Assembly: GCF_026725475.1 (NCBI RefSeq)
Contig: NZ_CP109965.1
Coordinates: 1,426,001 to 1,490,000, forward strand
DNA length: 64,000 nucleotides
From: Catenovulum adriaticum
GTDB lineage: Bacteria > Pseudomonadota > Gammaproteobacteria > Enterobacterales > Alteromonadaceae
Direction: 5' to 3'
Of the stretch, positions 41,642-52,485 are shown piece after piece. The position numbers and the translations under genes are program-made. The notes below the pieces were generated by a model. That model saw only the letters and a program-made list of their open reading frames with translations, was not told the origin of the DNA and did not search any database. The number at the start of each line of letters is the position of its first letter. Position 1 is the first letter of the stretch.

Positions 41642-44600
41642 ATGTTTATTGTTTATCCATCAAATCGACTTGAAGATTTGATCATTTTATTGGAAAAAGT
41701 ATTAGCAACACGCCAAGCTTCGGTTTTTGAACAAGATGAAATTTTAGTTGAAAGCCAAGGAATGCAACACTGGATAAACATGCAACTGGCGGCCAGCCAA
41801 GGCGTTGCTATGAATATCGATTTTCCAATGCCATCCCGATTTATTTGGAATTTAGCCCGACAAATTTTAGGTGATGATTTAATTCCTAGAAAATCTCCCT
41901 ATAGCCGTGAAATTTTAGCGTTTAGAATTGAACATATTTTAACGCAAAGCGAATTTATAAATTCATCATTTTCTGATGAAGTGAATCAGTATTGGCAAAC
42001 GGCGCAGCATTCAAAGCAATTAAGGCGCTTTCAACTCGCCAGTAAATTAGCTGATGTATTTGAGCAATATATGTTGTACCGGCCAGAGTGGCTAGACACT
42101 TGGCAAGCGCACCGGCAACCGGATGAATTATCAACTGATAGTTTATTAAATACCGCAAGTTGGCAAGCTGAAATTTGGCGATCACTTGTAGATAAGGCGC
42201 CCTATCATCAAGCTAATTTACAAGATTTAGCAATTTCTCAATTACCTAACCACCTTGATAAACTGCCTAAGCAAATTTACATTTTTGGAATTAACGCTTT
42301 ACCACCTAAAAGCTTGTCATTTTTTGAAGCCATTTCGCAGCATATTCCAGTGCACTTATTTCATTTAAACCCCAGTGTCGAATTTTGGGGAGATATTCAA
42401 ACTGATAAAATAAAAGCAAAGCGAGACAAGTTACAGCAAAATATTAATTGGGATAACGATCAAACTGAACTCAGCAACCCTATATTAGCCAACTTAGGTG
42501 GGCAAGGGCGGGCATTTTTTAATAGTTTACAGCAGCTAGATACTTTTGAAATTAGTGCATACAGCGATTTAGACACACTTGATTCTGACGTAGACAAACG
42601 CTCGGTTTTGCAACAGATTCAAGCTGACATTTTAACGCTACAGGACGCACGCCACGAAGCTTTGACTACTGAACCTGCTGAACCTAGAGTTGATGACTCT
42701 ATCGTTGTTAGCGCAAGCCATAGTGCATTAAGAGAAATTCAAGTTTTACACGATTATTTATTGCATCAATTTAAACAAAATCCAAGTTTGCAGCCACAGG
42801 ATATTGTGGTGATGTGCCCCGCGATTGAAGATTACGCACCTTATATTGAGGCTGTATTTAAACGACCCATTGAGTACGGTGCTGACAATGAAATAAAATT
42901 ACCTTGCTCTATTGCAGATCGAAATTCATTAGATGCAGAGCCACTCATTAACAGTTTTACCGATTTACTCAATTTGCCAGACAGTCGCTTTGAAGTGAGT
43001 AAAATTTTAGATTATATCCGTTTGCCAGCACTGCAAGCTCAGTTTGGTTTTAGCGAAAGTGAATTATCCACCATAGAGTATTGGCTATCAGAGGCGGCCG
43101 TTCATTGGGGAATTGATGAATCACATAAAGCAAAAATGAGTCATTTAAATAGCGCGGATGCTACTTTTACCTGGCAATGGGGCCTTGATCGACTCATTTA
43201 TGGTTTCGCTTGGGGCGATGAAGCTCATATTGAAAACGAGCAACTATGGTTGCCTCATGTAGAAGGCAATAACGCTATATTACTCGGGCGGTTATGCTTT
43301 TTATTAGAACGCTTACAATACCATGCAAAAAGTTTAACGTTAAATAGAACGCCTGCTGAGTGGCATCAATATTTGCACGAATTAAAAACGCAATTTTTTG
43401 CTGAAAACGATCAAGAGCAAGATGCATTTTTTATTATAGATAATGCGATTAATGCGTTAACCGAACGCTGCGAAAAAGCTGAATTTAATGAGTCACTTGA
43501 TTTATCGACCGTTCGTTATTTTTTGACTCAGCTTTTTAGCCAGCCCGATGCAAGCAATCATTTTCTAACAGGCCAAATTACCTTTTGTTCTATGGTGCCT
43601 ATGCGCAGTATTCCGTTTAAAGTAATTGCTATTTTAGGATTAAATGATGGCCAGTACCCACGCCAGCAAAACCCAATTAGTTTTGATTTAATGGCCTCCA
43701 CTCAAGCTAAATTAGGTGATAGATCGCGACGGGGTGACGATAGATACCTATTTTTAGAAGCGCTTATTTCAGCTCGTAATAGTCTGTATTTAAGCTATCA
43801 AGGACGAGATATTAGAAACAATGAAGCGCGTCAACCCAGCTTAATTTTAAAAGAGCTAATGGATTATTTGAGCCAAGCTTACGGTTGGCAATTTGTATTG
43901 GATACAGCATTACTCCCTGAAAATAATCAATTAAAGGTGAATCCACTTCATGCGTTTAGTGAACAAGCTTATCGGGGTAAATGGCCTAGTTTTGATAAAA
44001 ATTGGTGTCGTTTAATTTATCCTAAAAATAATAATCATCAGCCATCAGACAGTCAGGCACATACTTATTTATCAGCAACTCATGCTGAGGACACCTTAAT
44101 AGAGGTGGATATTGAAGAGTTAGTGCGCTTTTTTGCTGATCCTCTTGCTTATTTTGCTAGACAGCAGCTCAATCTTAACTTGTCTGACTATCAACTGAAT
44201 CTAGAAGATGTTGAACCTTTTAGTGTGAATGTGTTAGATGAATATTTGTTGCGCCAGTCATTTTGTCAGCAAATGTTAACGTCAGCAGTGCCTCGACCAC
44301 ATACAGAGGTAACTGAAAATTTGCTTAACCCGTTAGCGCGTCAAGTAAGTTTATCTGGTCGTTTACCAGAGTCGCCACTAAAACAGCAGGTAATTGAAAA
44401 TAGTCAGGCGTTATCTGAACTTATGGTTGAAAAACTTGGTTTTAACACGCTGTTAAATCAACATATTAAGCTTGAAGTAAATGGTTATTTATTATCTACC
44501 CAAATATGTTTAGCTGGCCCAGCTAATGAATCAGAATACAACCCTGAGGCAAATTATAATGTAGTGAGCGCTTCAGACACTCATCCAAAAAGCTTAAACA

Positions 44601-45121
44601 GGCCTGAACCGAATATTGTTGTGTGGCGGGCGGCTGTGCGCAAAGCTAAAGATGATATTCGGCTTTGGTTGAATCACTTAATGGCTTGTATATATTTTAA
44701 TCAAGGTGAATCGCCACTAAGTCAAGTTAACAGTACCGGCGTATTTTTAAATTCGAAAAAAGATGGCGTAAGCCAAGTACGATTATCGCTTGAGATGGAT
44801 TCAGAACAAGCCAAAGAACACTTGACGCAGTTAATTAAAATGTGGCAACAAGGGGTAAAAACGCCAAGCTTATATTATGCGGATTTAGCCAAAGTTTATT
44901 TAGGCAAAACCTTAAATAAAAAACAAAAGCCACAAGTTAACGAACTATCGTCTAACCCTGAGCAAATAATACTTTGGGAAAAATTCCAAACGGAAATATT
45001 AATGAACAATGAATATTATCAATGGTTTTTTCCAGTTGAACAAGCGTTTGATAGTAACAACCATGAAACCTTAATTAAGGCTTTTTATCCGTTATACGAT
45101 GCGCTACAGGATGTGAAATAA
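41642..45121 (+). CDS. recC: Exodeoxyribonuclease V gamma subunit
   Basis: A 1159-residue subunit of RecBCD, which recognises Chi and splits the strands. I chose ATG at 41642 (MFIVYPSNRLEDL), matching the E. coli MLRVYHSNRL start and preceded by AGGG; a GTG reading from 41621 adds seven unlikely residues. Recognisable blocks are LVESQGMQHWINMQLA, NIDFPMPSRFIWN and the inactive helicase/nuclease-like domains. The stop shares a base with the recB ATG. The Chi sequence of this organism cannot be predicted from this. Confidence 0.95.
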   Translation: MFIVYPSNRLEDLIILLEKVLATRQASVFEQDEILVESQGMQHWINMQLAASQGVAMNIDFPMPSRFIWNLARQILGDDLIPRKSPYSREILAFRIEHILTQSEFINSSFSDEVNQYWQTAQHSKQLRRFQLASKLADVFEQYMLYRPEWLDTWQAHRQPDELSTDSLLNTASWQAEIWRSLVDKAPYHQANLQDLAISQLPNHLDKLPKQIYIFGINALPPKSLSFFEAISQHIPVHLFHLNPSVEFWGDIQTDKIKAKRDKLQQNINWDNDQTELSNPILANLGGQGRAFFNSLQQLDTFEISAYSDLDTLDSDVDKRSVLQQIQADILTLQDARHEALTTEPAEPRVDDSIVVSASHSALREIQVLHDYLLHQFKQNPSLQPQDIVVMCPAIEDYAPYIEAVFKRPIEYGADNEIKLPCSIADRNSLDAEPLINSFTDLLNLPDSRFEVSKILDYIRLPALQAQFGFSESELSTIEYWLSEAAVHWGIDESHKAKMSHLNSADATFTWQWGLDRLIYGFAWGDEAHIENEQLWLPHVEGNNAILLGRLCFLLERLQYHAKSLTLNRTPAEWHQYLHELKTQFFAENDQEQDAFFIIDNAINALTERCEKAEFNESLDLSTVRYFLTQLFSQPDASNHFLTGQITFCSMVPMRSIPFKVIAILGLNDGQYPRQQNPISFDLMASTQAKLGDRSRRGDDRYLFLEALISARNSLYLSYQGRDIRNNEARQPSLILKELMDYLSQAYGWQFVLDTALLPENNQLKVNPLHAFSEQAYRGKWPSFDKNWCRLIYPKNNNHQPSDSQAHTYLSATHAEDTLIEVDIEELVRFFADPLAYFARQQLNLNLSDYQLNLEDVEPFSVNVLDEYLLRQSFCQQMLTSAVPRPHTEVTENLLNPLARQVSLSGRLPESPLKQQVIENSQALSELMVEKLGFNTLLNQHIKLEVNGYLLSTQICLAGPANESEYNPEANYNVVSASDTHPKSLNRPEPNIVVWRAAVRKAKDDIRLWLNHLMACIYFNQGESPLSQVNSTGVFLNSKKDGVSQVRLSLEMDSEQAKEHLTQLIKMWQQGVKTPSLYYADLAKVYLGKTLNKKQKPQVNELSSNPEQIILWEKFQTEILMNNEYYQWFFPVEQAFDSNNHETLIKAFYPLYDALQDVK

Positions 45122-48100
45122 TGAGTCAAACGCCTGCAATTTTAGCGCCTAGCGAACTCCCATTACAGGGGCGTCATTTAATTGAAGCCAGTGCCGGCAC
45201 TGGTAAAACCTTTAACATTACTCGCTTGTACCTAAGGTTTTTAATTGAAAAACAGCTTAGTGTTCAGCAAATCTTGGTGATGACTTTTACTAAAGCTGCT
45301 ACCCAAGAATTAAAAGCCAGAATTGATAAAGAGCTGAGAAATGCCTTAAATAACTGGGGAAACTTAGGGCAGAGTGATCCATTTTTTGCGAGTATGGAAC
45401 AAAAGTATCCGGCGGATAGAGTTAAGCCCATTTTAAAGCTCGCTCTACTAGATTTAGATGAAGCCGCTATTTTTACCATTCATGGATTTTGTAATCGAGT
45501 ATTGTCACAACAAGCCTTTGCCAGTGGCATCGATTTTGACACCAAAATGGAAGCAGATACCAGCGAGTTATTATTAACTGCAGCACAAGACTGGCTAAGA
45601 AAAATTAATCAGAATGAAGCTGAATTTGCGTTGTTACAACAAAATAACTGGCATACACCTGAACAATTTTTAAAGCACTTTTCAAATGCAATTCGCCAAA
45701 ACGAGGTGTTAACCGCTGTCGATGAAAGTAAAGTAGCGCAAGGTCAGCAGCTAGCCTTGTCAACTTATGCGCACGCTTGTTATGTACAAAAACAAGCGAT
45801 AAAAAAAGATTTATGTGCGGAGCAAGACGCCGTATTTGAAGCATTAGTGACTCATCATAAAGATAAAGATCTGCGCTTGGATGAGTGGTTTCAGTTGCTC
45901 AATTGGCTAGACTCTGACAGTAGCGAACTTGCGCCTAAAGCTGCAGGCGATTTTATAAATGGAAATAGATACAGAGGTAATGCGTTTTTAAAATCTTTGT
46001 TTGAACCCTTTAAACAGCTTAGAGAACAAGTTAAAAAAGATATTAGCAAACTTGAATCAAAGGTGCAGCAGCAACGCGAAAGTGTGCCAATTTGTCAGTT
46101 GGTTTTACAAGGCATCTATCAAATTAAACAAGCTTTTATTGTCGCTAAACAGCAAAATAGTTTAATGGATTTTGACGATTTAATTGTGCAATTAAGTGAA
46201 CTGCTGCAGGCAGAAAAGCAAGTAGCGAATAACCCCAACGAGACAACTCATATCGCCGAAAGTGCATCTTGTGCAAACAAGGCGCAGCTTAAACCATTAA
46301 CCTGTGCATTAAACACCTTGTTTCCAGTTGCGTTAGTTGATGAATTTCAGGATACGGATGCTGCGCAATACCAAATTTTGGATTGTTTATATCCAAAATC
46401 AGATATTCAGCATTGTTTAATGATGATTGGCGATCCTAAACAAGCCATTTATGGTTTTAGAGGCGGAGATATTTTTACTTATTTAAAAGCCAGAGACGCG
46501 GCCGATTTTAAATGGGTAATGGATACCAACTGGCGCTCTATGGCTGGGGTTGTAACAGGTTATAATCGTTTATTTTGGGGGGGGCCATTAAATCAAAATG
46601 CCCAATCAGTTTTTGGATATGGAATCGATTATGAAAACATTCATTCAACCCCAAAAGCGGCGGCTAATAAACGGCCATTAACGGATGAAAATCAATCATT
46701 TGGTGCAATTAACTATGTTTATTTGGATTCGGTTGCTAAACCTACAGGCAGTAAGGGTAATGCGACAAAAGAGGATTATTGTCAAAGCTTATCTACATGG
46801 TGCGCTAATGAAATCATTCGGTTATTAACGCAAGCTAAATTAGGTGATGCGTTAATTAAACAGCAAGATATTGCGGTATTGGTTAAAACCGGACGTGAAG
46901 CTGAATTTATTAAACAAGCTTTAGCAAATGCTGGGCTAAGCGCCGTATATTTAAGCGATAGAGCCAATTTATTTTTATCTGAGCAAGCCAAAGAAATTGA
47001 ATATGTATTAACGGCCTTATTAGAGGTAGAAAACGAATCTTTATTAATTCGCGCGTTATCCACCCGATTATTTGGGTTTAACGCTGAGCAACTAGCCAAA
47101 TTCCAACATGCGGAATATCAAGATGAATGGGAAGCTGCGCTAAATACCGCAATAGAGCTTAAACAATTGTGGCAATACAAGGGCGTAATGGCGATGTTAA
47201 TGCATCTGATCCATCATTATTATCAGCCGCTTTCGCACCAACATGAGCGTGAGCTGACGAATATGATCCATTTAGCCGAATTGTTGCAACAAGCGACTAG
47301 GCAGTATAAACACCCACAACAGTTAGTTAAATGGTATCGGCAACAAAGAGAATATGGCCACAATGAAGCAGAGCAGCGTTTAGAAAGCGAAGCTAATTTA
47401 ATTAGAATTATTACTCAACACAGCTCTAAGGGGCTGGAATATCCGGTGGTCTTTATTCCATTTGCCAGCATTTATTCAGACCCGAGTAAAATTGGTAGCC
47501 AGACTAAACAATTTTTCACTTATTACGATGAATCATTGAAAAAAAGTGTGCATCAAATTGGAGCAGACCAATCGGTCATTGCTAAAGTAACTGAGCAAGG
47601 CATTGCCGAATCTATTCGCTTATTATATGTCGCGGTTACCCGAGCTGAGCATAGATGTTATTTAGGCATTGCGCCGTTTGAACAATCTGAATACTCAGCT
47701 TTAGCAAAAACGCTACAGCTTAAAAATGCACAAGCTTGGCCTGACTATTTAAAAGCTTTAGTTGAAACGTCACATCATTCGAGTCAATTAATTGAGCTGT
47801 CGCCAGAATTTGAAACATTACAATATACCGCTAATGATGTGCCAGATGAAAATATACAAGCGCAAATCTTTAATACTAAAATTAATGATAATTGGTCCTT
47901 GTATTCGTTTTCAAAAATAACCCGCAATGCGCATGCCTCAGTCAGTATAAAAGATTACGAACGACAAGATGAGGCCGCTCACTTATTAGCAGCTGATACC
48001 CAAGCAACACCAAATTTACCTATAAATGATGAACTTAATCTCACGGAGCAATCGACTCTTAACCCCGATATATCACCAGACGCTTTTCGATTTACGTTAG

Positions 48101-48873
48101 CAAAAGGGGCGTCTACCGGCAATTTACTACATGATATTTTAGAATACACAGATTTTAGTGAGCCTGATTGGCAAAGTTCAATTACTGAGCCCGTATCGCG
48201 TTTTGGCCAATTAGACGACGAGCAGCAAAATGAACTAATTGCTTGGCTAAACTCGGTTTTACATACCCAACTACCGGTAATTGAGCCAGAAACCCAACGC
48301 TTTTGTTTAGCGGACTTGCGCCGCGAGCAAACCTTACGCGAAGCTGAATTTTATTTTCCGTTATCACAAAGCCAAACTGGGTTATTGATGAAGGTTTTAA
48401 AGCAGCACAGAAAACAAAATCAGGCAATTTATTTACCCACCGCCAGTGAATTAGATGGCATGATGCATGGGTTTATTGACTTAATATTTGAGTTTAATGG
48501 CCGTTATTACGTAGCTGATTACAAGTCGACTCATTTAGGCTATCAAGTGGAAGATTATAATCCAGAAGCTTTAACTTTAAATAACCAACAACATTTTTAC
48601 GACTTACAGTATTTAATTTACTGCTTAGCCTTGCATCGGTATTTAACAAAACGACTTGATGATTATCAACCTGAACTCCATTTTGGTGGGGTTTATTATT
48701 TGTATTTACGAGGTATGGCACAAAGCAATAATCAACCTTATGGTGTTTACCATAGCGCGATTAGCTGTGAGTTATTAACCGAACTTGAGCAAGTTTTTAG
48801 CAACGATTATCTTAAAAATGAGCAGCCACAAATTGCTCAGCTCCAAGATACTCGCTCTGGAGAGGCTGAATGA
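45121..48873 (+). CDS. recB: Exodeoxyribonuclease V beta subunit (helicase-nuclease)
   Basis: A 1250-residue 3'-5' helicase and nuclease. Walker A is EASAGTGKTFNITRLY, motif II is LVDEFQDTD, motif III region GDPKQAIYGFRGGD, and motif VI is LYVAVTRAEHR. The C-terminal nuclease domain has the conserved Asp and Asp-x-Lys in MHGFIDLIF and YYVADYKSTH. Longer than E. coli (1180), the extra length lying in helicase insertions. Overlaps recC by one base and recD by four. Confidence 0.96.
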   Translation: MSQTPAILAPSELPLQGRHLIEASAGTGKTFNITRLYLRFLIEKQLSVQQILVMTFTKAATQELKARIDKELRNALNNWGNLGQSDPFFASMEQKYPADRVKPILKLALLDLDEAAIFTIHGFCNRVLSQQAFASGIDFDTKMEADTSELLLTAAQDWLRKINQNEAEFALLQQNNWHTPEQFLKHFSNAIRQNEVLTAVDESKVAQGQQLALSTYAHACYVQKQAIKKDLCAEQDAVFEALVTHHKDKDLRLDEWFQLLNWLDSDSSELAPKAAGDFINGNRYRGNAFLKSLFEPFKQLREQVKKDISKLESKVQQQRESVPICQLVLQGIYQIKQAFIVAKQQNSLMDFDDLIVQLSELLQAEKQVANNPNETTHIAESASCANKAQLKPLTCALNTLFPVALVDEFQDTDAAQYQILDCLYPKSDIQHCLMMIGDPKQAIYGFRGGDIFTYLKARDAADFKWVMDTNWRSMAGVVTGYNRLFWGGPLNQNAQSVFGYGIDYENIHSTPKAAANKRPLTDENQSFGAINYVYLDSVAKPTGSKGNATKEDYCQSLSTWCANEIIRLLTQAKLGDALIKQQDIAVLVKTGREAEFIKQALANAGLSAVYLSDRANLFLSEQAKEIEYVLTALLEVENESLLIRALSTRLFGFNAEQLAKFQHAEYQDEWEAALNTAIELKQLWQYKGVMAMLMHLIHHYYQPLSHQHERELTNMIHLAELLQQATRQYKHPQQLVKWYRQQREYGHNEAEQRLESEANLIRIITQHSSKGLEYPVVFIPFASIYSDPSKIGSQTKQFFTYYDESLKKSVHQIGADQSVIAKVTEQGIAESIRLLYVAVTRAEHRCYLGIAPFEQSEYSALAKTLQLKNAQAWPDYLKALVETSHHSSQLIELSPEFETLQYTANDVPDENIQAQIFNTKINDNWSLYSFSKITRNAHASVSIKDYERQDEAAHLLAADTQATPNLPINDELNLTEQSTLNPDISPDAFRFTLAKGASTGNLLHDILEYTDFSEPDWQSSITEPVSRFGQLDDEQQNELIAWLNSVLHTQLPVIEPETQRFCLADLRREQTLREAEFYFPLSQSQTGLLMKVLKQHRKQNQAIYLPTASELDGMMHGFIDLIFEFNGRYYVADYKSTHLGYQVEDYNPEALTLNNQQHFYDLQYLIYCLALHRYLTKRLDDYQPELHFGGVYYLYLRGMAQSNNQPYGVYHSAISCELLTELEQVFSNDYLKNEQPQIAQLQDTRSGEAE

Positions 48874-51026
48874 ATCCCGTTTATTTAAACTTAATTCAAT
48901 GCCAACAAGCACTAGATTCAATTGAAGCCATTGATTATTTTTTTGCAGATAAAATGTTTCAATTTTATCAAGTGGATATTGATAGTCAATCAAACGACTT
49001 ACAACCGCGCTTTGATGAAAACGACTACGCACAAATTTTTCATTTGTTTTTAGCGTTGCAATGGCACCAAAGGCAAGGACACTCGTGTTTGCCTTTGAAG
49101 CATATTGCGGGAATAACCTTATGGGAAAACGAAGTAGAACAAACAGTTCAGTTAAATTCATCTGCTACATTGCCTGTTGCCGCACCGGCAGCTAATAAGC
49201 CAGGTTTTTTATTTGCCGACCATCAACAATTAACGCACTTACTTAATCGATTAATTGAATATAAAACTAAGATATCAACGCCCGTTGAACCATTTCAGCA
49301 GCCCATTATTGTAGAAAACTTACTATTAAAGCTATCCGCTAGTAGCGACAACTCTAGTTGTCATGTAACGACGAGTAATCAAAACACGCATGATCAAAGC
49401 GATCACGATATTACAGCGCCTAGTAATACTAACACCACTTCAACCCATGTATATCTAAGACGATATTGGCAATTTGAGAACGAAGTTGCTCAAAAAATAA
49501 AAGAAAAGTCGCAGCACCACCCAGTATCGCAACAGCAAATACAAGCTGTTAAAGACATTTTCACCCAGTTATTCCCGCAAACACAAGCCCACTTAAACGA
49601 ACCCGATTGGCAACAAGTTGCGGTCGCCAACGCATTGGGCAGAAAACTGAGTATTATCTGTGGTGGACCCGGAACAGGTAAAACTTATACAGTTACTCGC
49701 TTATTAGCTGCGTTACAAGCCAGCTCATTGGCAGATAGTCATAAATCGAATAGCCTGAACATTAAAATGGCTGCGCCGACTGGTAAAGCGGCACAACGGT
49801 TAAAAGAGTCTATTTGCGGTGCTAAAGAACAGCTCAAAGCTGCAGGCCTTGATTTGCAGATACTAGATGCAATTCCTGAAGAGGCAAGTACTTTACATCG
49901 ACTTTTAGGTATTAAACCTAACCAAACCATGCCTAAATATAACCCGTTAAATCTATTAGAGTGTGACTTATTATTAATTGATGAAATATCAATGATTGAT
50001 TTAGCTATGATGGCCAGACTGCTAAGGGCGTTACCTGATTCAACCCGATTAATTTTATTGGGGGATGCCCAGCAATTACCGTCAGTTGAAACTGGCAATA
50101 TATTGGCTGATTTAGTCGCCAATTATCAAGTAGGCGTAAGCCCAAAAGCGGCAGAGCAAATCAAACAAATTTCAGGTCAAGCTGTTGTGATTAACCCAGC
50201 ACAAAAAGCAGATCATATTAGCTTTTTAACCAAAACTCACCGCTTTGGTGGTCAAATTGGTGAAATTGCCAAAGAAGTGATTACTGCTAATCCTGTAAAT
50301 TCATGGCAGAGGCTATCAAGGCATAAAATGACGCCAAACGAAGCAGAGCAACTCAAACTTGATCAGTTTAGTGATTCACCAATTGAATTAGCTTTGATTG
50401 AACCGAGCCAGTTAGAGACATTTATTAATGCAGCTTGCCAGCAGTATTATTTAGCAATTAGCCGTGCAAGTTCGCTAAAGCAAGCGTTTGACGCATTAGC
50501 TAAATTTAGAATTTTGGTGCCTAACAGAGTCGGCCAAACCGGCGTAGAGCAGTTAAATATTCAAATTGAACAAGCGCTGTCCAAAAAAATCGCTAACTTA
50601 AAAATTAATCAGCATTATGCTGGACGTCCTGTCATGGTGACTGAAAATAGTTATACTAATGGATTATTTAACGGAGATATTGGTTTAATATGGGCAGATG
50701 AAAACAATAAATTACAAGCCTATTTTGAGACTGAATCTGGTTATAAAAAAGTAAGCTTAGCGCGTTTGCCTTTAGTTGAAACTGTTTATGCTATGACGAT
50801 TCACAAAACTCAAGGCTCAGAGTTTTCGCAGGTTGCGTTAATTTTGCCAGAGCAAACAAACCCTTTATTATCGCCTGAATTAATTTATACAGGGCTTACT
50901 AGGGCAAAACAAAAGTTAATCATACTCGCAGCGAAACCAATTTGGTATGCTGCTTTAAATACTCAGCTAAACCGTTATTCGGGGTTGGCTCACCGCTTAA
51001 TAAATTTTTCACAAGGTAATCGCTAA
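48870..51026 (+). CDS. recD: Exodeoxyribonuclease V alpha subunit (5'-3' helicase)
   Basis: A 718-residue SF1B helicase. Walker A is GGPGTGKTYTVTRLL, Walker B is LLIDEISMID, followed by GDAQQLPSVE, and the C-terminal motif VI region is YTGLTRAKQK. Residues about 150-200 (Asn/Thr/Ser/His-rich) form a low-complexity insertion not typical of E. coli RecD (608 aa), which explains the longer size. ATG overlaps the recB TGA, and its stop overlaps the DUF599 gene. Confidence 0.95.
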   Translation: MNPVYLNLIQCQQALDSIEAIDYFFADKMFQFYQVDIDSQSNDLQPRFDENDYAQIFHLFLALQWHQRQGHSCLPLKHIAGITLWENEVEQTVQLNSSATLPVAAPAANKPGFLFADHQQLTHLLNRLIEYKTKISTPVEPFQQPIIVENLLLKLSASSDNSSCHVTTSNQNTHDQSDHDITAPSNTNTTSTHVYLRRYWQFENEVAQKIKEKSQHHPVSQQQIQAVKDIFTQLFPQTQAHLNEPDWQQVAVANALGRKLSIICGGPGTGKTYTVTRLLAALQASSLADSHKSNSLNIKMAAPTGKAAQRLKESICGAKEQLKAAGLDLQILDAIPEEASTLHRLLGIKPNQTMPKYNPLNLLECDLLLIDEISMIDLAMMARLLRALPDSTRLILLGDAQQLPSVETGNILADLVANYQVGVSPKAAEQIKQISGQAVVINPAQKADHISFLTKTHRFGGQIGEIAKEVITANPVNSWQRLSRHKMTPNEAEQLKLDQFSDSPIELALIEPSQLETFINAACQQYYLAISRASSLKQAFDALAKFRILVPNRVGQTGVEQLNIQIEQALSKKIANLKINQHYAGRPVMVTENSYTNGLFNGDIGLIWADENNKLQAYFETESGYKKVSLARLPLVETVYAMTIHKTQGSEFSQVALILPEQTNPLLSPELIYTGLTRAKQKLIILAAKPIWYAALNTQLNRYSGLAHRLINFSQGNR

Positions 51027-51787
51027 TGATGCGTTTTTTAAGTGCTGAAATAATTGATATGTCAGTCGTTTTAATTTTTTTAACAATTTGGTTTGGTTAT
51101 GCAACTTTTGCTCGAAAAATGTCAAAAAAACGAGCGACTTTATCCAGTGTCCTCATTATTTTAAGAATTGATTGGATGCGCCACTTATTAGAGCGCGATA
51201 ATCGAATTTTAGATGCGGCTTTAATGGGTAACATTGAAAAGAATATTAACTTTTTTGCTTCAACTACGTTGTTTATTATTGCGGGTGCATTAACCGCGTT
51301 AACCTCAGCCGGTACTATTCATGAAATCGTCCAACATGTACCTTGGGTTTGGCCACAAACTGTGTTTGTGGTGCAATTTAAAATACTCGCAATTATTGTA
51401 GTGTTGGTTTATGCCTTTTTTAAATACACATGGGCTTTAAGACAATATGGGTTTGCTTCGGTGATGATAGGGGCAGCGCCTAATACTGATGATCCTAATG
51501 CAACCGAAGACATGAAAAAAGCTTTTGCCGTTAATGCCGGCAAATTAATTGATCAAGCTCAACATAACTTTAATAGTGGGATGCGATCTTATTATTTTGC
51601 ATTATCGATTGTGGGCTGGTTTATTCATCCATTACTTTTTATTGGGTTAAGTTTAATCGTGATGAGAATTTTATATTTACGTGAGTTTAGGTCTCGTTCA
51701 TTAAAAACTTTGGTTGATGGTCTAGGTATGAGCCAATATTACAGAGATAACCCTAAAACTTTAAAAGTGAACGGACCGGATAACTAA
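51026..51787 (+). CDS. DUF599 family inner-membrane protein
   Basis: A 253-residue protein with four hydrophobic segments (about residues 10-28, 76-96, 115-135, 195-225) and the DUF599 block FFASTTLFIIAGALTAL. Function unknown. Two ATGs (51026 and 51029) are possible. It overlaps the recD stop, so it is the fourth gene of the recCBD transcript; whether this is functional or incidental is not clear. Confidence 0.85.
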   Translation: MMRFLSAEIIDMSVVLIFLTIWFGYATFARKMSKKRATLSSVLIILRIDWMRHLLERDNRILDAALMGNIEKNINFFASTTLFIIAGALTALTSAGTIHEIVQHVPWVWPQTVFVVQFKILAIIVVLVYAFFKYTWALRQYGFASVMIGAAPNTDDPNATEDMKKAFAVNAGKLIDQAQHNFNSGMRSYYFALSIVGWFIHPLLFIGLSLIVMRILYLREFRSRSLKTLVDGLGMSQYYRDNPKTLKVNGPDN

Positions 51788-51970
51788 AAGGCAGGCTTTG
51801 TCGTTTTGTTATAGTGTTGTGTTATTGCGAAACTAGGCGTTGAATCAGCCGTTAATCGAACAGCCAATTGAAAGTGATCTGGTTTATAGCTGCTTTATTT
51901 TTAGGTAAATAAAGCGGTCAACCGAGTCAGTCACATGATTGTATTGGCTGTTTATTTATTATTTGATGAG

Positions 51971-52378
51971 TTACTGGGTAACGTTACGAATCGCCAGCTC
52001 AAAATATTTATTAACACTGGTATTAATATCATTCACTAGTTTTTGATAACAAATACCTGGAAACGCAAAAGTATGGCTAGAAAAGCTTAACAAAACGGTT
52101 GGTGCGTTGGGATCGGTTTCATCGTATAACCATTCACCACCTATGTGTTTTCTAAATGTTTCGCCAATGTAAGAGCCTAACATGTTACAAATTACAAAAA
52201 TAAAATCGTCCTTTTTAGGCTGATCTTTTAATTTGGCAACACTCCACAATAGCACTTTATCAATTTGAGCTACGCTGTCCATGCTAAAATTAAGCTCAAT
52301 ATCGTATTCTTCTTTTACATAATTAACCGCATCAATAGAAGACTCTTCCATCAGTTTAGTAATTTCAACTTGATTCAT
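51971..52378 (-). CDS. Conserved hypothetical protein, possibly DUF3806-like
   Basis: A 135-residue cytoplasmic alpha/beta protein. The segment ICNMLGSYIGETFRKHIGGEW, followed by LYDE, resembles the 'GAYLGE ... GGxW' core of DUF3806-type proteins. I am not certain of the family. No signal peptide or metal motif. A leftward gene located 107 bp downstream of nothing on its own strand except cmoB; it is probably monocistronic. Function unknown. Confidence 0.6.
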   Translation of the reverse strand: MNQVEITKLMEESSIDAVNYVKEEYDIELNFSMDSVAQIDKVLLWSVAKLKDQPKKDDFIFVICNMLGSYIGETFRKHIGGEWLYDETDPNAPTVLLSFSSHTFAFPGICYQKLVNDINTSVNKYFELAIRNVTQ

Positions 52379-52485
52379 TATTATTATCCTTTTCTACAGA
52401 TAGCTTAAGATTAGCAATCGAGCATCAGCCTAACAAGCCAATTTATTAATTTAAAGCTTAACGCTTTGTTAATTTATTAAATAAC

